A stretch of DNA of 64,000 nt from Odobenus rosmarus divergens. Lineage: Eukaryota > Chordata > Mammalia > Carnivora > Odobenidae. This document shows, in pieces, positions 21,770-34,900 of the stretch. The stretch spans positions 547,174-611,173 of the forward strand of contig NW_004451011.1 in NCBI RefSeq assembly GCF_000321225.1, given 5' to 3'. A program made the translations under genes and the position numbers. Within the stretch, counting starts at the first letter, position 1. Every line of letters starts with the position of its first letter. The notes beneath the pieces were generated by a model. It did not search any database, had not been told where the DNA came from, and was given only the letters and a program-made list of their open reading frames with translations.

Positions 21770-22375
21770 TAATCCCATAAACTGTTCAGCTTTTTAAGAG
21801 GAGAGACTGTTTTGCTCACCTTTGGAATCCAAGTGCTAGTGCCTTACATAGTGCTGGCATATAGCAGGTGCTCAGTGTTGAATAAGCATTGTAAGACCAG
21901 TGCCAAGCTAGTAATTTCAAAACTTCAAAAGGAATTTCGCATGCAGTACAAACTAAGTTGCCTATTTTGGTAATCCCTATTGAAAAAACTTATTTTTAAA
22001 AACTTTTTTTGCTGACCAAAATTCTTCCTGAAAAACAAAAACAAAACCCTGCTGAATTTTAGATATCTAGTGAAAAGAGAATTTTAAAAAAATACTAGAA
22101 TCGTTCTTCTTCCTAAATAAAGCATATATTAAAAATATTGCTAAAACTGGAATGGCCTCAGCCTTCTGCAGCTGTGCGCCACGTTTTAAAAATGACGATT
22201 ATTGGAGTCCAAGGCATGGTTGTCAGAAACATTCTACGTAACTTAAGCATAGCGGCGAGAAATACAAGCATGTGTGCTGAGCAAAATGATTGTGTAAGGA
22301 AAAAAAGTAAAATTTTGCATTCTGTGTAATGTGTCGAACGTGAACGTATTGCACGTTGTGTTGCAGATTTACTAC
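21770..22375. other. Upstream flank of the RBM27 promoter
   Basis: One L2-like end at about 21785-21900 (TGGCATATAGCAGGTGCTCA). After that it is unique sequence with scattered CpG (for example GTGTCGAACGTGAACG near 22330), a possible distal promoter. Confidence 0.5.
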
Positions 22376-22662
22376 AGCTGAGTCATTTCGGGACACAAGT
22401 GTGTTTCCAAGAAAAAAACGAGGGGAAGGATCCAGGCTGAGGGGCTCGCCGGGTTCCCCCAGGCACTCCCAGCAGCAGACACCGGTATTCCGCGGCGGGC
22501 GGCGGCGTGGTCAAAAAAGGAGCCGCGGCCCCTTTAAGAGGCACAGCACCTTCTCCAAGATACCATCTTGCACCAGGAGTTCACGTAAGCTCTCCACCTA
22601 CCTTGCTATATCCCTCCTCCTTAACTGGGTACGGCCGGCCGGCGGGGCGAGCGAGCCTTTTC

Positions 22663-22710
22663 ATTGGCTTTGCGCGCACGGCCCTCTTACTTCTATTGGT
22701 TTTTGCGCCC
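22663..22710 (-). promoter_or_regulatory. Paired inverted CCAAT / E2F-like modules
   Basis: ATTGG followed by CTTTGCGCGC at 22663-22677 and ATTGG followed by TTTTTGCGCCC at 22695-22710 form two copies of one arrangement, 32 bp apart. ATTGG is the reverse of CCAAT (NF-Y), and TTTGCGC resembles an E2F half-site. A spacing near three helical turns is common for cooperative NF-Y pairs. This supports a start site just downstream. Confidence 0.65.
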
Positions 22711-22822
22711 GCCACTCGGCGCTATCTCCCGCCCACCTGAGCCGTCGGGCTAGGTTGAGTGAGGGCTCTTGGGTTAGTTCCTGTTAGGCCCCGGCCGGGG
22801 GAGTAGGTTGAAGTCTCCTAAG

Positions 22823-22855
22823 ATGCCCGGTGGGCTGGGGCACCGGGAGCTGTGA
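22823..22855 (+). other. Short upstream ORF in the RBM27 leader
   Basis: An ATG with A at -3 opens a 10-codon ORF (MPGGLGHREL, stop TGA) that ends 80 nt before the RBM27 ATG and is in another frame. It would be translated only if transcription starts upstream of 22823, which is likely but not shown. It could dampen translation of the main frame. Confidence 0.5.
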
Positions 22856-22935
22856 AGAGGTCGTGAGGAGGCGGCGAGGAGAGACCCGCGGCAGGCCTGA
22901 ACAAGAGCGGCGGCCGAGCCCGCCTTCCCTGCACC

Positions 22936-22994
22936 ATGCTCATAGAGGATGTGGATGCCCTCAAGTCCTGGCTGGCCAAGTTACTAGAGCCGAT
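22936..22994 (+). CDS. RBM27: RBM27 coding exon 1
   Basis: Encodes residues 1-19 plus two bases of codon 20 and ends at a consensus donor, AT|GTGAGT. The ATG sits in a good context (CACC before it) inside the CpG island. The short leader up to LLEP is the start of the PWI-like domain. Joining to exon 2 restores ATA (Ile20). The 12.1-kb intron that follows is the longest in the window. Confidence 0.95.
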
Positions 22995-25900
22995 GTGAGT
23001 GAGCCAGGCTGGGCCAGGGCCGGCGAACGTGGGCGTTGGGGGCCCGCGGGGGCGTGGGGGGAGGGGAGGCGGCCTGGGGGAGGGCGGAGCGGAGGGGCCG
23101 CGGTCGGGAGGTCCCGGCGACGTCTTCTCTGTAGTACTATCACCATTGTGGGGGGGGCGGTGGCGGGGGGGGAGCGAGAGCCAGGGGCGTAGAGGCGGTG
23201 TGGCTGTGGGACCGGAGTGGGGGGTGGGGGGCGGCAAGGACAGCGAGGGCTTTTTAAATATAAATATTGGGGTGCTGGAAGGGGTAGTAGGAATAGTGAG
23301 GGAATTTAAAATTTTGGTATTTGAGAACTGCGAGAGATCGCAAGGCTATCGAGGGATTTTTAAATGTGAATATTGGGATCTCGAAGGGTGTAGCAGGCTG
23401 TCGAGGGCTTTATTAACCAATATTAGTACGGGACTAAAAGATCCAGAAGCGGAGTATCGAGGGCCTTTTAAAAACGTGAGGGCAGAAAAGAATAGTTGGG
23501 ACATTGAGGGCTTTATAGCGATTATTGATGAGCTCTAAGGGTTCAAGAATTTTGAAGGATTTGAGAAACATGGGGTAGTTGAAAGGGATATGGGGGCATT
23601 GAAGTGTTTTTGGGAATTACTGGAAAGCTGTTAAATATGGTAACAAGGATATGAAGGGATTTTAAAATATTATCCAGGAGTTAGTGCTAGGAGGACTAAT
23701 AACTTCTAAATACCATTAAGGGTTGGAAAAAATAGGGGTTTAAAATTTTAAGGGTTGAAAGGGCTACCCTGGTATTTAGTATTATTGGAGGGTATTTGAA
23801 AGGGTTGTATAACTGAAGCATGTAAGCATTTTTAGTTATAGCTGTTGGAAGAATAAAAGGGTAGCAGAAAGAGTAAGAGTTTTGTAAATATTGTTGAAGG
23901 ATTGTGAGGGCAACTGAGGATATTGAGGTGTAGGATTTTTGTTGAGCTAAAAAAAATGAGAAGGGCTTGTTTTTAAAAAATATTTCGGTAGTATTAGCTG
24001 TAGAAATATTGGGATGCTTCAAAGGGATAGCAGAGGTACCAGCTTTGTTTGCTTGTTTTATAACCATTTTAAGAGGGTAGGATTGTTTTGTGTTTATTTG
24101 GGATACTGGGGTATGTAGTTTCTGAGATCTCCCATACAGGGAAGAGAGGGAATGGTGAAGGGAGGATTGGGAGAGAGATGATATCTAACTCTCCTGGGAA
24201 AGAAGGCATGGAAAGGGAAGGGAAGGGATCATTTCCTGCCCTCTCCTTATTTCTACTGCTTAGAGGTAGGGACTTAGAGGTGAGGACTTACTGACTAAAG
24301 GAAACGGGGTAGAATAGGAAGAGGTGGGCAGGCTATGCTTCATTAGATTAGATCGTTTTAGTGAAAAAAACTGAGTTTTTCAGAGGTGGAAATAAGAGAT
24401 AGTTTGGAAGGCATGGAGGTATGGTAAAGTTGGGGCTCTTGGGAGACAGGTACTTCCCCAATTATCTATTTCCTGGTCCTCCTGAGAAGTCTTGTTAACT
24501 AAGTCTTTTTGTTGTTCTGCTACTTGATTTCTTGGATGTTAACACCTAGGAAGAGAGTCACCTGTAGTCCGATGTGTCAGCCTTTTGAAGGTAGGCTGGT
24601 TAAAGGAGACAGCATTAGGGGAGTTTTGATGTCTGAAGTGCTATTTACATTCCGAGGATGAGTATGTGAGTAGAATACAGGTATGAATGAAAGTACACTA
24701 GGACTTTTGGGTTTTATATTAGTGATGGTCTACTTGAAAGTTTTGTAGAAGAATATGGGTCTCTTGAGTGTGCATCATACTTTTTCTACAGTATAGTTTT
24801 GGAACACAGCAATGGAGATGGATTGTGACAAAAGTGGGAAATAAAATAGATTTAGTGAAAATGATCGTATATGGAACAGGCTAAAAAAAAGAAAAAGGTC
24901 AGTGTTTAAAAATTCTTTACCTTCATGTTATTTAACATAAACCCTTGTGTGTGTGTACGCAACAATTTTGCATACAGGCTCTGAGTTTGTTTATTGGTAG
25001 AGATCCTTCTAAAAGAGTTAAATATGTGTGTCTTTGATAGAAGGTGACAAGTTGTAACCTTATAGTTAATTGCCCTTCTTTTGTAAGCTCCCTAAAATGT
25101 TTTATTCTGGGTAGTGGTTTTTGTTTTTTTCTTTTCTTTTTAAAGATTTTATTTATTTGACAGAGAGAGAGACAGTGAGAGAGGGAACACAAGCAAGGGG
25201 AGTGAGAGAAGGAGAAGCAGGCTTCCCACTGAGCAGAGAGCCCCATGTGGGGCTTGATCCCAGGACCCTGGGAGGCAGACGCTTAATGACTGAGCCACCC
25301 AGGCGCCGCTTTTCTTTTTTCTTCTCTTTTTTTTAAGATTTTATTTATTTGAGAGAGAGCATGCGCACGAGTGAGGTGAGGGGCAGAGGGTGAGGGAGAA
25401 GCAGACTCCCCGCTGAGCAGGGAGCCTGATTACAGGCTCTGTCCCTGGACCCTGGGATCATGACCTGAGCTGAAGGGAGCTGCTAACCGACTGAGCCACC
25501 CAGGCACCCCTGGTTTGTTTCTTAATGTGGAAATTTAGTTTGGGTAGGAACTTATTAAACCTCCCAATAGTGTTTTCTCTTGGCTTTTTTTTGGCTATAT
25601 ATACTGATAAGTTTATAGATATTCTGTAATTTTCATGGGTAAAAAGTATCTTTAAAGTGATTGAATTTGGTTTCCCCATTTTTTTTTTTTTAAAGATTTT
25701 ATTTATTTATTCATGAGAGCCAGAGAGAGAGAGAGAGAGAGAAAAGCAGGCTCCCAAGGAGCAGGGAGCCCGATGCGGGACTCGATCCCAGGACTCCGGG
25801 ATCATGACCTGAGCCGAAGGCAGATGCCCAACCATCTGAGCCACCCAGGCGCCCCCTCCCCATTTGTTTTGAGTTACATGTTCAACTGAAAGCACACATC

Positions 25901-28900
25901 ATGCTTTAAAAAAAAATCCGTTACTTTTTTAGGGTTAAAAAGAGCAAAAAAATCACTTTAAACTTTAATAATATAGGTGGCTTTCCTAGAAGTACAAAAT
26001 AAAAGTACTAATTTTTAACTCATATAACTAATGGTTTTGGATGGAAGTGGTAATAAGAAATAACAAATGCAAAAAAAAGGAAAATGGCAAATGCCGATAT
26101 CATACATATTTTCATTCTTTTTTTTTTTAAGATTTTATTTATTATTTGAGAGAGAGAGCAAGATTGAGAGAATGAGTAGAAGGAGGGGCAGAGGGAGAAG
26201 CAGACTCCCTGCTCAGCGGTGTGGGACTCGATCCCAGGACCCTGGGATCAGGACCTGAGCTAAAGGCAGACGTTTAACTGACTGAGCCACCCAGGCGCCC
26301 ACATATTTTCATTCTTAGTATGTTGTCATGGGAGATTATTTTTTGTTTGTTTAGATACCCTAAAATGTAATAGATGATATACTAAAATGGGTTGTATTTG
26401 TAAATTTACTTTTTGCATATTCCAGATTGAAGAAAATTTTCATGGCAGATTGGCATGTTGTTACAACATAACATTTCAGAGCAGTTGTTAGGTTTTCAGA
26501 TAATGGAGTTGCAGTGGATATGTTGGATTCATCCTATCCCTGCGTGTGATCCACTGATGCGTGTTTTATTTAGCTTAATTTACAGTTAACTAAATTTATA
26601 AAAGATTTTTAAGCATGTTGCATCTTGTCACTGGTGAAACAAAGGCATGCGGGGTTATTTCTGAACCAAGCCAGTTTACATGTAATTATTCCCTGTAGAC
26701 AAATTAGAAATATATGCTGGTAGAGCTTATCTGTTACTTTCCATTCCACTTCTTTTGTAGATGTGGGACCTATCATTTTTACTAGAGGAAAGACAGAAGG
26801 AGGGTTCCTGGAGGAAATGACTCCTTTAACTGGTTGGGAAAAACCTAGTACCATTTTTGTTGGCAGTGCAGTTAAGGGAGAGAAACCATCGTAGTCAAGA
26901 AGTTTATATCTCTTTTCTTACTGCTACATGAACAGACTGAACTCACAAGTCTTGTTTGAGGTCTTTATCTTCCTTCACTTCCAAAATATCCTAGATATCT
27001 TAGTCATAGAGACTATGTAGGGATTATGCGCAATTGGGAGATGTCATGGTTTCTTTCTATCAGAAATAACTTCTCATTTTTCAGTATGTGAGCCCTTTAA
27101 GAGTAAAGTCTAAGTAAATCTAGGGGATATATTTATCACTGAAGAAATTAAAAGTTTAGAAAAAGTTCAGGCAAGCACTTTTCAATAACAAACATGCATT
27201 TCTACCCAAAAACATTCTTTAATGGGAAATGTTTTAAGTTATTTATACTAGATATATTAAATATATATAAACATATATAATTCAAGGCTGCTCGTTTGGC
27301 TTACTATAAAAATTTGTCTTGGCATATGTTTTAAAAAGAGTGATGGGTTTGTAATACTTTTTGGACACTTGCATCTGTCTATCGTAGTAAAACATCATTA
27401 TGTGAATCGGGCATTTAGTTTCCAGTTTTGTCTCTATGTCTGATTTGCTGTGTGACTTCGGAGAAATTCTCTAAATTTTCTCTGAATAGTTAATCATGTT
27501 AGCCTTCTACCTACCTCACAGATATGAATATTAATGTTCAGACTTAAATATAAATGAAATTTTATGGTTTTTGAAATATGAAAATGCATTAAACTGTTTC
27601 TGCAAAAAATTTTACTTACTAATGTTAAGCTCTACTGTCACTTACAAAATAATAATCTAATGCATGCCAGAGCTAGAGTCTCACTGCTGGCCCTGTAGGT
27701 AGGACTGGGAATTGCTAGGGAAAGCCATGGCCATTATGTGCACTTCTATGAATTCAGTCCATATCAAAGTCTTTTTAAGTGCACTAGGAGATTGAATATG
27801 TTGTTATCTCTGAGTATGATGGATAAGGCAGCAATAAGCTTCACAGACTGAGATCATTTTATTGACTCAGTGGTCGTGGAGGGGTTATACTTAGGTTGAA
27901 CTCTAGAGTTTACATGCTACCATAGATTTGCAATCCTTATCACATTAAATTCTGATTAGTAATGTCTGGGGCTGCTCAAATGGGAGGAAAAATTGTCACC
28001 TAGCAGCTATGAGACCTGACCTCTCAGATAAATAAACTACAAAGGTGAAATGAGTATTTTGGAGGTATGTTCTTAAGACTGAGAAGTTCTGATAATGTGG
28101 TTAGTGGCTTCAAAGACTTAGTATGCCTCTAAACTGCTGTAGGACTTGTTTAAGGAGACTGTTAACTGTTTCACAGAAAGGACTTATTTTGACCAGAAGA
28201 CTTTTTGGGAAGTTTTAGTATACTAAGTTAAGGACATATTTGTTCTTATGTCCTTGGGTCTACCTCCTAAATACGTCTGACTTCATTCTTACTGGCCCAA
28301 CTGCTATAGGCTAGAAGCCAGAAGTTGCTTTTATAGCTCTGTGTTTCCTATCACTGCTTTGTCTGATCTTCTCACAGGGTTATTACTTACTTTGTTGTTA
28401 AATTTTTTTAACCATTTGTTATTTTGTACCATAATTATTTGTTTTCATTTTCATCTCTTGGCCACTAGACTGCAGGGCAAGGTCTGTCTTGCTCAGAGTA
28501 ATTCCATTACCAAGCAAGATGCTTGGCATTTAGTGAACAGTCAGTAAATGTTTAAATGAATCAGTGTCCTTATATGTATATGTAGGTTGGTTGACAATTT
28601 GAAACATAAGTTTTTTTTTTAAGACTTTATTTATTTGACAGAGAGAGAGCAGGAGCAGGGGGAGCGGCAGGCAGTGGGAGAAGCAGGCTTCCCGCTGAGC
28701 AGGGAGCCCGCCCCAGGCTCAATCCCAGGACTCTGGGATCATGATTTGGGCTGAAGGCAGACGCTTAACCGACTGAGCCACCCAGGCACCCCTAGATTTT
28801 TCTTTTTTACTAGTCTGATGTTTAGGTTATTCTTAGGTGGTGACTACTGCTCTGTGAGCCATAGTCCAAATATCAAAATGGTGTTTGCATATGACAGATG

Positions 28901-31900
28901 TATGTGTGTATATGTTTTTTACCCCAAATAAATCTAGGAGTATTTTCATCCGTTCATGAAAGCTTCTAATTAAGGGGAAGATGAAAGCTTTTGTTTGAAA
29001 AGTAGAAGTGCCATTATTTCTCTCTCTATAATATCTGTTAACAGGTTCTTAGAACTTAGTAGTTATTCACATTAACAATTTGAAAATGTCAACTCCAATA
29101 TTACTTATTTTTCTTTTCTTTCTTTTTTTTTTTAAGATTTTGTTTTTAAGTAATGCCAACACCCAACATGGGGTTTGAACTTAAAACCCCGAGATTGAGA
29201 GTTGCTCTACCAACTGAGCCAGCTGGGCACCCCCCACCTCCCTTTACTTGTTTTTCCAATATTGTTTTATCAAAGGAATAATCTGAACACAGATCTCAGA
29301 GGCAGACTTTTTGTTTTTATATTTACTTTTTGTCTTATAAAGTAAAAATAAAAGTACTATTACAGAAAATGCAGAAAGAAAAAATAATAAAATTACTTGT
29401 GTTTATTTATTTCTAGTTTCTCTTGTGTATATGAACTTCCATGTAGCTATAATCAGAATCAGATTTAATTTTTTTTTGACTAGATTTAAATTTTTTATCT
29501 GTAATTTTCCATTTGACCTTACATCAGAAACATTTTTCATATTTGTGTATTGTTTTTATAACCATCACTTTGGGTGCCTAATATTTCAAAAACATTTAAC
29601 AATGAGAATGGTCATATTGACTTTTTTTTCTTTTCTGCTAAAATTAATGCTGTTTTCAGGGGTGCCTGGGTGGCTAGTCAGTTAAGTGTCTGCCTTCTGC
29701 TCAGGTCATGATCCCCAGGGTCCTGGGATTGAGCTCTACCGGGCTCCTTGCTCAGCGGGGAGTCTGCTTCTCCCTCTGCCCCTCCCCCCACTCAGGCGCA
29801 TGCTGTCTCTCACTTTCTCTCAAGTAAGTAAAATCTTTTTAAAGATATTATTTATTTATTTATTTGACAGAGAGAGACACAGTGAGAGAGGGAACACATT
29901 ACACCAAGGTAGAACTTCAAATTGAGCCCATATTCAAGAACATGTAGATTTTTCTGAAAGTGGAAAAGGTTTAAGTAGTGTTGGTTTTTTCCTAAAACAA
30001 GTAGACTTTGATAATTTTTAAGCAGTGTTTCTTGGCTTGGGGCCTAAGGTAAGGAAAGACCTTTATTTACTCTTTGGTCTTGGGATTGGGTATATGTCTG
30101 AAATCTGTAAAGCTGATATAGCAGCATAGCAGATGTGTCATATACCTGCAGTGGAGATCTCATTAAGGAGGAAAAAGACAAATTTGAGGTTTTACAGATA
30201 AGACATTTTTAAGGCAATATTTCTATTAACGTCCCCTGATGAAAATTCATTCTAGTTGATTTTTATTTTTTAAATAAAATATAGATAATTGAAAGATGTT
30301 CTTAGGACATTATTATGCAAGATGTGAATTTTAAGGAGTCCTCATATTTCTAATTTCCATTAAACTTACGGGAATTTCTTTTGTTTGTTCTTTTCATTGG
30401 AAGGTAACTACTGGTTGAGCCATAGAATGCATTGTCATGTGGATTTACAGTAGGAAAGTGTATGTGGTATAAAATAGATTTTACTCTGTGGAATTGTAGC
30501 TGAGTTTTAATTCCACAGGTGTGCTTTCTGCCTGATCTTGAGTGGATCACTTCATTTGTCTTTACATATTTACAAATTTAGTTATCTATAAAATGAATAA
30601 TAACTCACTGTGCTGTTAAGGCCTTTTAAAGACTATATGAGAATAGTAATTTTAGATGACTATTACTATGTTTTCTAATCTTTTTGTTATAATAGAAGCC
30701 CCTTTCTGTCTCGAAATGTGTGTATTTACCATAGCCGTGGATCCAAAATCTTAAAATCTTTTTCATTCCCAAATACTCTTATTCCTACAGTTATGTAAGA
30801 TGAATTTCCATAAGCTTTGGTCACAAATAAATAGCTAAAAGACTTTAAATACTCTGGGGTAAGAGAAGTAAGAAGTGGTCCTGTATTTGTCTTGTAAATT
30901 ATCAAGGATCTTATGCTCAGATTTTTGGGACACACTTCTGGAAGTTTGGTTGGGCTACCGTTCGCATTGGTGCCATAGCTATTGCAGTATTAGAATTGTC
31001 AGTTTTTAAAGATTACATAGTAGGGGGTGATGAAAGAATAAATAAGAACAATCATAAAGGTATAGAAAATTACAGCATAAAACTCCCCAGTGTATTTTAG
31101 TTTCACCATTCAATTGGTGTGACTTATTATTTCAGACTGGCAATTTTTTTCATAGTGCGCTTAAATGTAAATGGTCCCATTCCTTTGGCTGTAAACATGC
31201 TTTTTGTATTTGGTACAGAATTCTAAACATCAGTAATTAACAATCAGTTGTTCACTCATACTGCACAAATTTTTTAAAATCTGTGACCACTCTTTTTCTT
31301 GGTGTCTAGTTTTTTTTTTGCTTTTTTACCTTCTTGTAACTATTCATCATGAGGCTTAACACATCACATCAAAATATGTTTCGTCAGGAGCAACCTTACT
31401 TTGCACTTGTTTTTCAGAGTCTGAATACTAAGTACCTGTGTAAGGTAGCTGGGTTTGTTTAACTCCCCTCATTTATCCAGTAATCTGAATGTTGTGCCTC
31501 CTTCACACTAGAAACCTCATATTACCCAGCTTTCTACCTATTGGGTCATTAGACTCCTTAAAGGTTCTCGTAACAGCAGAAAAAATGAGATTGCCTCTTT
31601 CTACCATTCTTATTTTTATTTTTAAAGATGTTATTTTTTAGAGCATGAGAGAGAGAGAGTGCGAGTGAGCACGAGTGGGGGGAAGGGCAAAGAGAGGAAG
31701 AAGCAGGTTCCCCACTGAGCAGGGAGCCCAATGAGGGGCCCATTCCCAGGACCAGGGGATCATGACCTGAGCCAAAGGCAGGTGCTTAACCAACTCAGCC
31801 ACCCAGGCACCCCTGCCATTCTTATTTTTTAAAAATCCTTTTCTTTCTCTGTTTAAAATATCTTCCTTGGGGCGCCTGGGTGGCTCAGTTGGTTAAGTGA

Positions 31901-34900
31901 CTGCCTTCGGGTCAGGTCATGATCCTGGAGTCCTGGGATCGAGTCCCGCATCGGGCTCCCTGCTCAGCAGGGGGGGGGGTCTGCTTCTCCCTCTGACCCT
32001 CTTCCCTCCGTGCTCTCTCTCTCTCATTCTCTCTCAAATAAAATCTTTAAAAAAAATAAAATTAAAAAAAATATATCTTCCTTATCCAGGATCTGAACTT
32101 TTCTATATAAAGGTAGAAATGTGATAGATTTTTTTTTTTACCCTCTCCCTTCCATTTGAATGTTACATCCATTAGAACTGTACTGATTAAATACCTTACT
32201 GTTTTCAGGAGTGAGATTAAATCTCTCTACACATTTCTGTTTTAAGGGATTTATGGATTAGCCAAGGTGGGCATGGCCTGTGTAACATTTTTGAACCTAC
32301 TATATATTCATTTTATTATTTATTATTAGTATTTTTTAGATTGAGTAGTTGACATACAGTGTTAGTTTCACATATACAACAGTGATTTGATTTATACATT
32401 GTATGGTGGTCACCACAATAAGTCAAATTACAATCTGTCACCATACAAAGTTATGAGAATATTATTGACTGTATTCCCTATGCTATACATTACATCCCCC
32501 TGTCTTGCTTATTTTATAACTGGAAGATTGTATCTCTTAATTCCCCTCACCTATTTCATCCATCCCCCCCCAACTCCCTTTCCTTCTGGCAGCCATCAGT
32601 TTGCTTTCTGTATCTATGAGCATTTCTGTTTTGTTTTGTTTTTTAGATTCTACATTTAAGTGAAATCATACGGTATTTGTCTTTCTCTGATTTAGCACAC
32701 TTAGCATATACCTTATAGGTCCATCCATGCTGCTGTAAATGGCAAGATTTCATTCTTTTTTATGGCTGAGTAATAATACATTATATATACCATGTCGTCT
32801 TTATCTTCTTAATTCCTTTATCTATCAGTGGATTTTTTGGTTGCTTCCATATCTTGGCTATTGCAAATTATGCTATGGTGAACATAAGGGTGCATATGTT
32901 TTTCTGAATTAGTGTTTTCATTTTCTTCAGGTAAATACCTAGAAGTGGAATTACTGTATCATGTGATAGTTCTATTTTTAGTTTTTTGAAGAACCTCTAT
33001 ACTGTTCTCCATAGCAGTGCATGAGGGTTCCCTTTTCCCTACATCCTCTCCAACAGTTGTTATTTCTTGTCTTTTTTTTTTTTTTTGAGATTTTATTTTT
33101 AAGTAATTTCTACACCCAACATGGGGCTTGAACTCAAAATCCCAAGATCAAGAGTCACATGCTGTACCCACTGAGCCCGCCAGGTGCCCCTCTTGTGTTT
33201 TTGAAAATAGCCATTTTGACAGGTGTGAGGTGAGATCTCATTGTGGTTTTGATTTGCATTTTCCTGGTGGCTAGTGATGTCGAGCATCTTTTTAAATGCC
33301 TGTTGGCCATTTGCATGTCTTTTTTGGAAGAATATCTATTCAGGTCCTCTGCCAATTTTTTCTTTTTTTCTTTTTAAATTTTTTCTTTGTTTAATTGAAG
33401 TGTAGTTGACAGGTTTTGTTTTTTAGGCCCTCTACTCATTTTTTGGTCGGATTGTTTGTTTTTCTTATATTGATCTGTATATCCATTTTAAAATTTAGCA
33501 ATTGGTTTACCAAGGTAATCTGTTCGAAAATGTAATTTACATTTTTTTACTTAAGAAAAATCCTGGCTTTCTTTTGAATTGCATGTTTTTATTAATATGT
33601 AGTTCCTCATCTTGCCCACTTACACTCTCCTAGTGCACTTTGACCCTTACTTAAGTACAACTTATTTTATTAGCTCTTGAGTTTTTTTTTTTTTTTAAAG
33701 ATTTTGTTTATTTATTTGACAGAGAGAGTGAGAGAGGGAACACAAGCAGGGATAGTGGAAGAGGGAGAAGCAGGACTTCTCGATGCGGGACTCCATCCCA
33801 GGACCCTGGGATCATGACCTGAGCTGAAGGCAGACGCTTAACGACTGAGCCACCCAGGCGCCCTTATTAGCTCTGAGTTTTGTTAAGATTGACAGTCATT
33901 GAAATTTGCTCCCTTGGATTTGGTGCATAAATGTGCATTGATGTTCAAAGAATTAGCCTTTCCCACAGCAATATTGGCAATAAAAAATTATATTTTATTG
34001 AATTATAAACTTTAAAAATATAGACTAGAAGGAAATAAAGGTGCTGACGCTTCATTTTTTTTTATAAAATTTCCTTTATTTACTTAAAAAATATATTTTT
34101 CCCATATATATGTATGTGTGTTTAGAGTACAAAAACTTTGTTTCTTGTAGTGTAGATAAAATATTGGGTCTGAAGATTGCTGCATGTCAGGAGTTGATAT
34201 GTGCTGCCCTGGCATAGATGATTTTGAATGTCGAAAGACAGGTGACTGGGGCTCTTGGGTGGTCTGCCTTTGGCTCAGTCTATGATCCCGGAGTCCTGGG
34301 ATCGAGCCCCGCATCGGGCTCCCTGCTTAGCGAGGAGCCTGCTTCTATCTCTCCCTCTGCTGCTGCTCCTGCGTGTGCTTCTTCGCTCTTGCTCACTCTC
34401 AAATAAATAAATAAATAAATAAAATCTTAAAAAACAAAACAAAACAACACAACCAAAAGACAGGTTACTACTGACTAGGAAGAAAAGAGAAGTAGATAGA
34501 GGTTGTCCCTGCTGCTCTTCTGCCACTTGTCTTCTTTCTCTTGTAGGTGCCAGATTTTTTCTTTCCTGCTTATAACTGCTAGAGTGTTTGTCAGTAATAT
34601 TTAAGGTGTCAACCTTCTTGTGTTCTTATTTTTTAAAGAGATCCTTAAGATACTGAGAAGCTTATCAGTGAACTTGATCGCTATTTTTAGATGCTGGTGC
34701 CTGGGGTTATAAGGTATGGGGGAAAGGTGTCCCACTTGCCCTGGTTCTTCATCATTGGTCACATGGAACAACACATAGTTCCTGAGGATATCAACAGTGC
34801 TTCTACAACCCTGCAACTCAGGGGTCAATTGCCACCCTTTCCCTGTTACCATTGAGAGAGCAAATAAATGTACATATGGTCCAAAATCCTGGGTGTAATT

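Larger units (their letters stand above)
22430..23250 (+). promoter_or_regulatory. RBM27: RBM27 CpG-island promoter, 5' UTR and first exon
   Basis: A dense run of CpG with GGCGGGCGG, CCCGCCC and GCGCGC boxes surrounds the RBM27 start codon; the flanks are AT-rich. There is no TATA box at a useful distance. An AP-1-like TGAGTCA at 22379-22385 lies just upstream. No repeat lies between about 21.9 and 25.1 kb. The start of transcription is not marked by any sharp signal; about 22720-22800 is my estimate, just downstream of the two CCAAT modules. Confidence 0.85.

Noticed and set aside
22818..23237. Pro/Arg-rich open frame on the minus strand at the CpG island
   Set aside because: GC-rich sequence has few stop codons; the protein is pure composition and has no domain. 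An antisense noncoding transcript is possible but not shown.
22999..23538. 179-codon open frame after the exon-1 donor
   Set aside because: It is open because the G-rich array lacks stops by chance. A consensus donor ends exon 1 at 22994, and the predicted protein is low-complexity with no family match.
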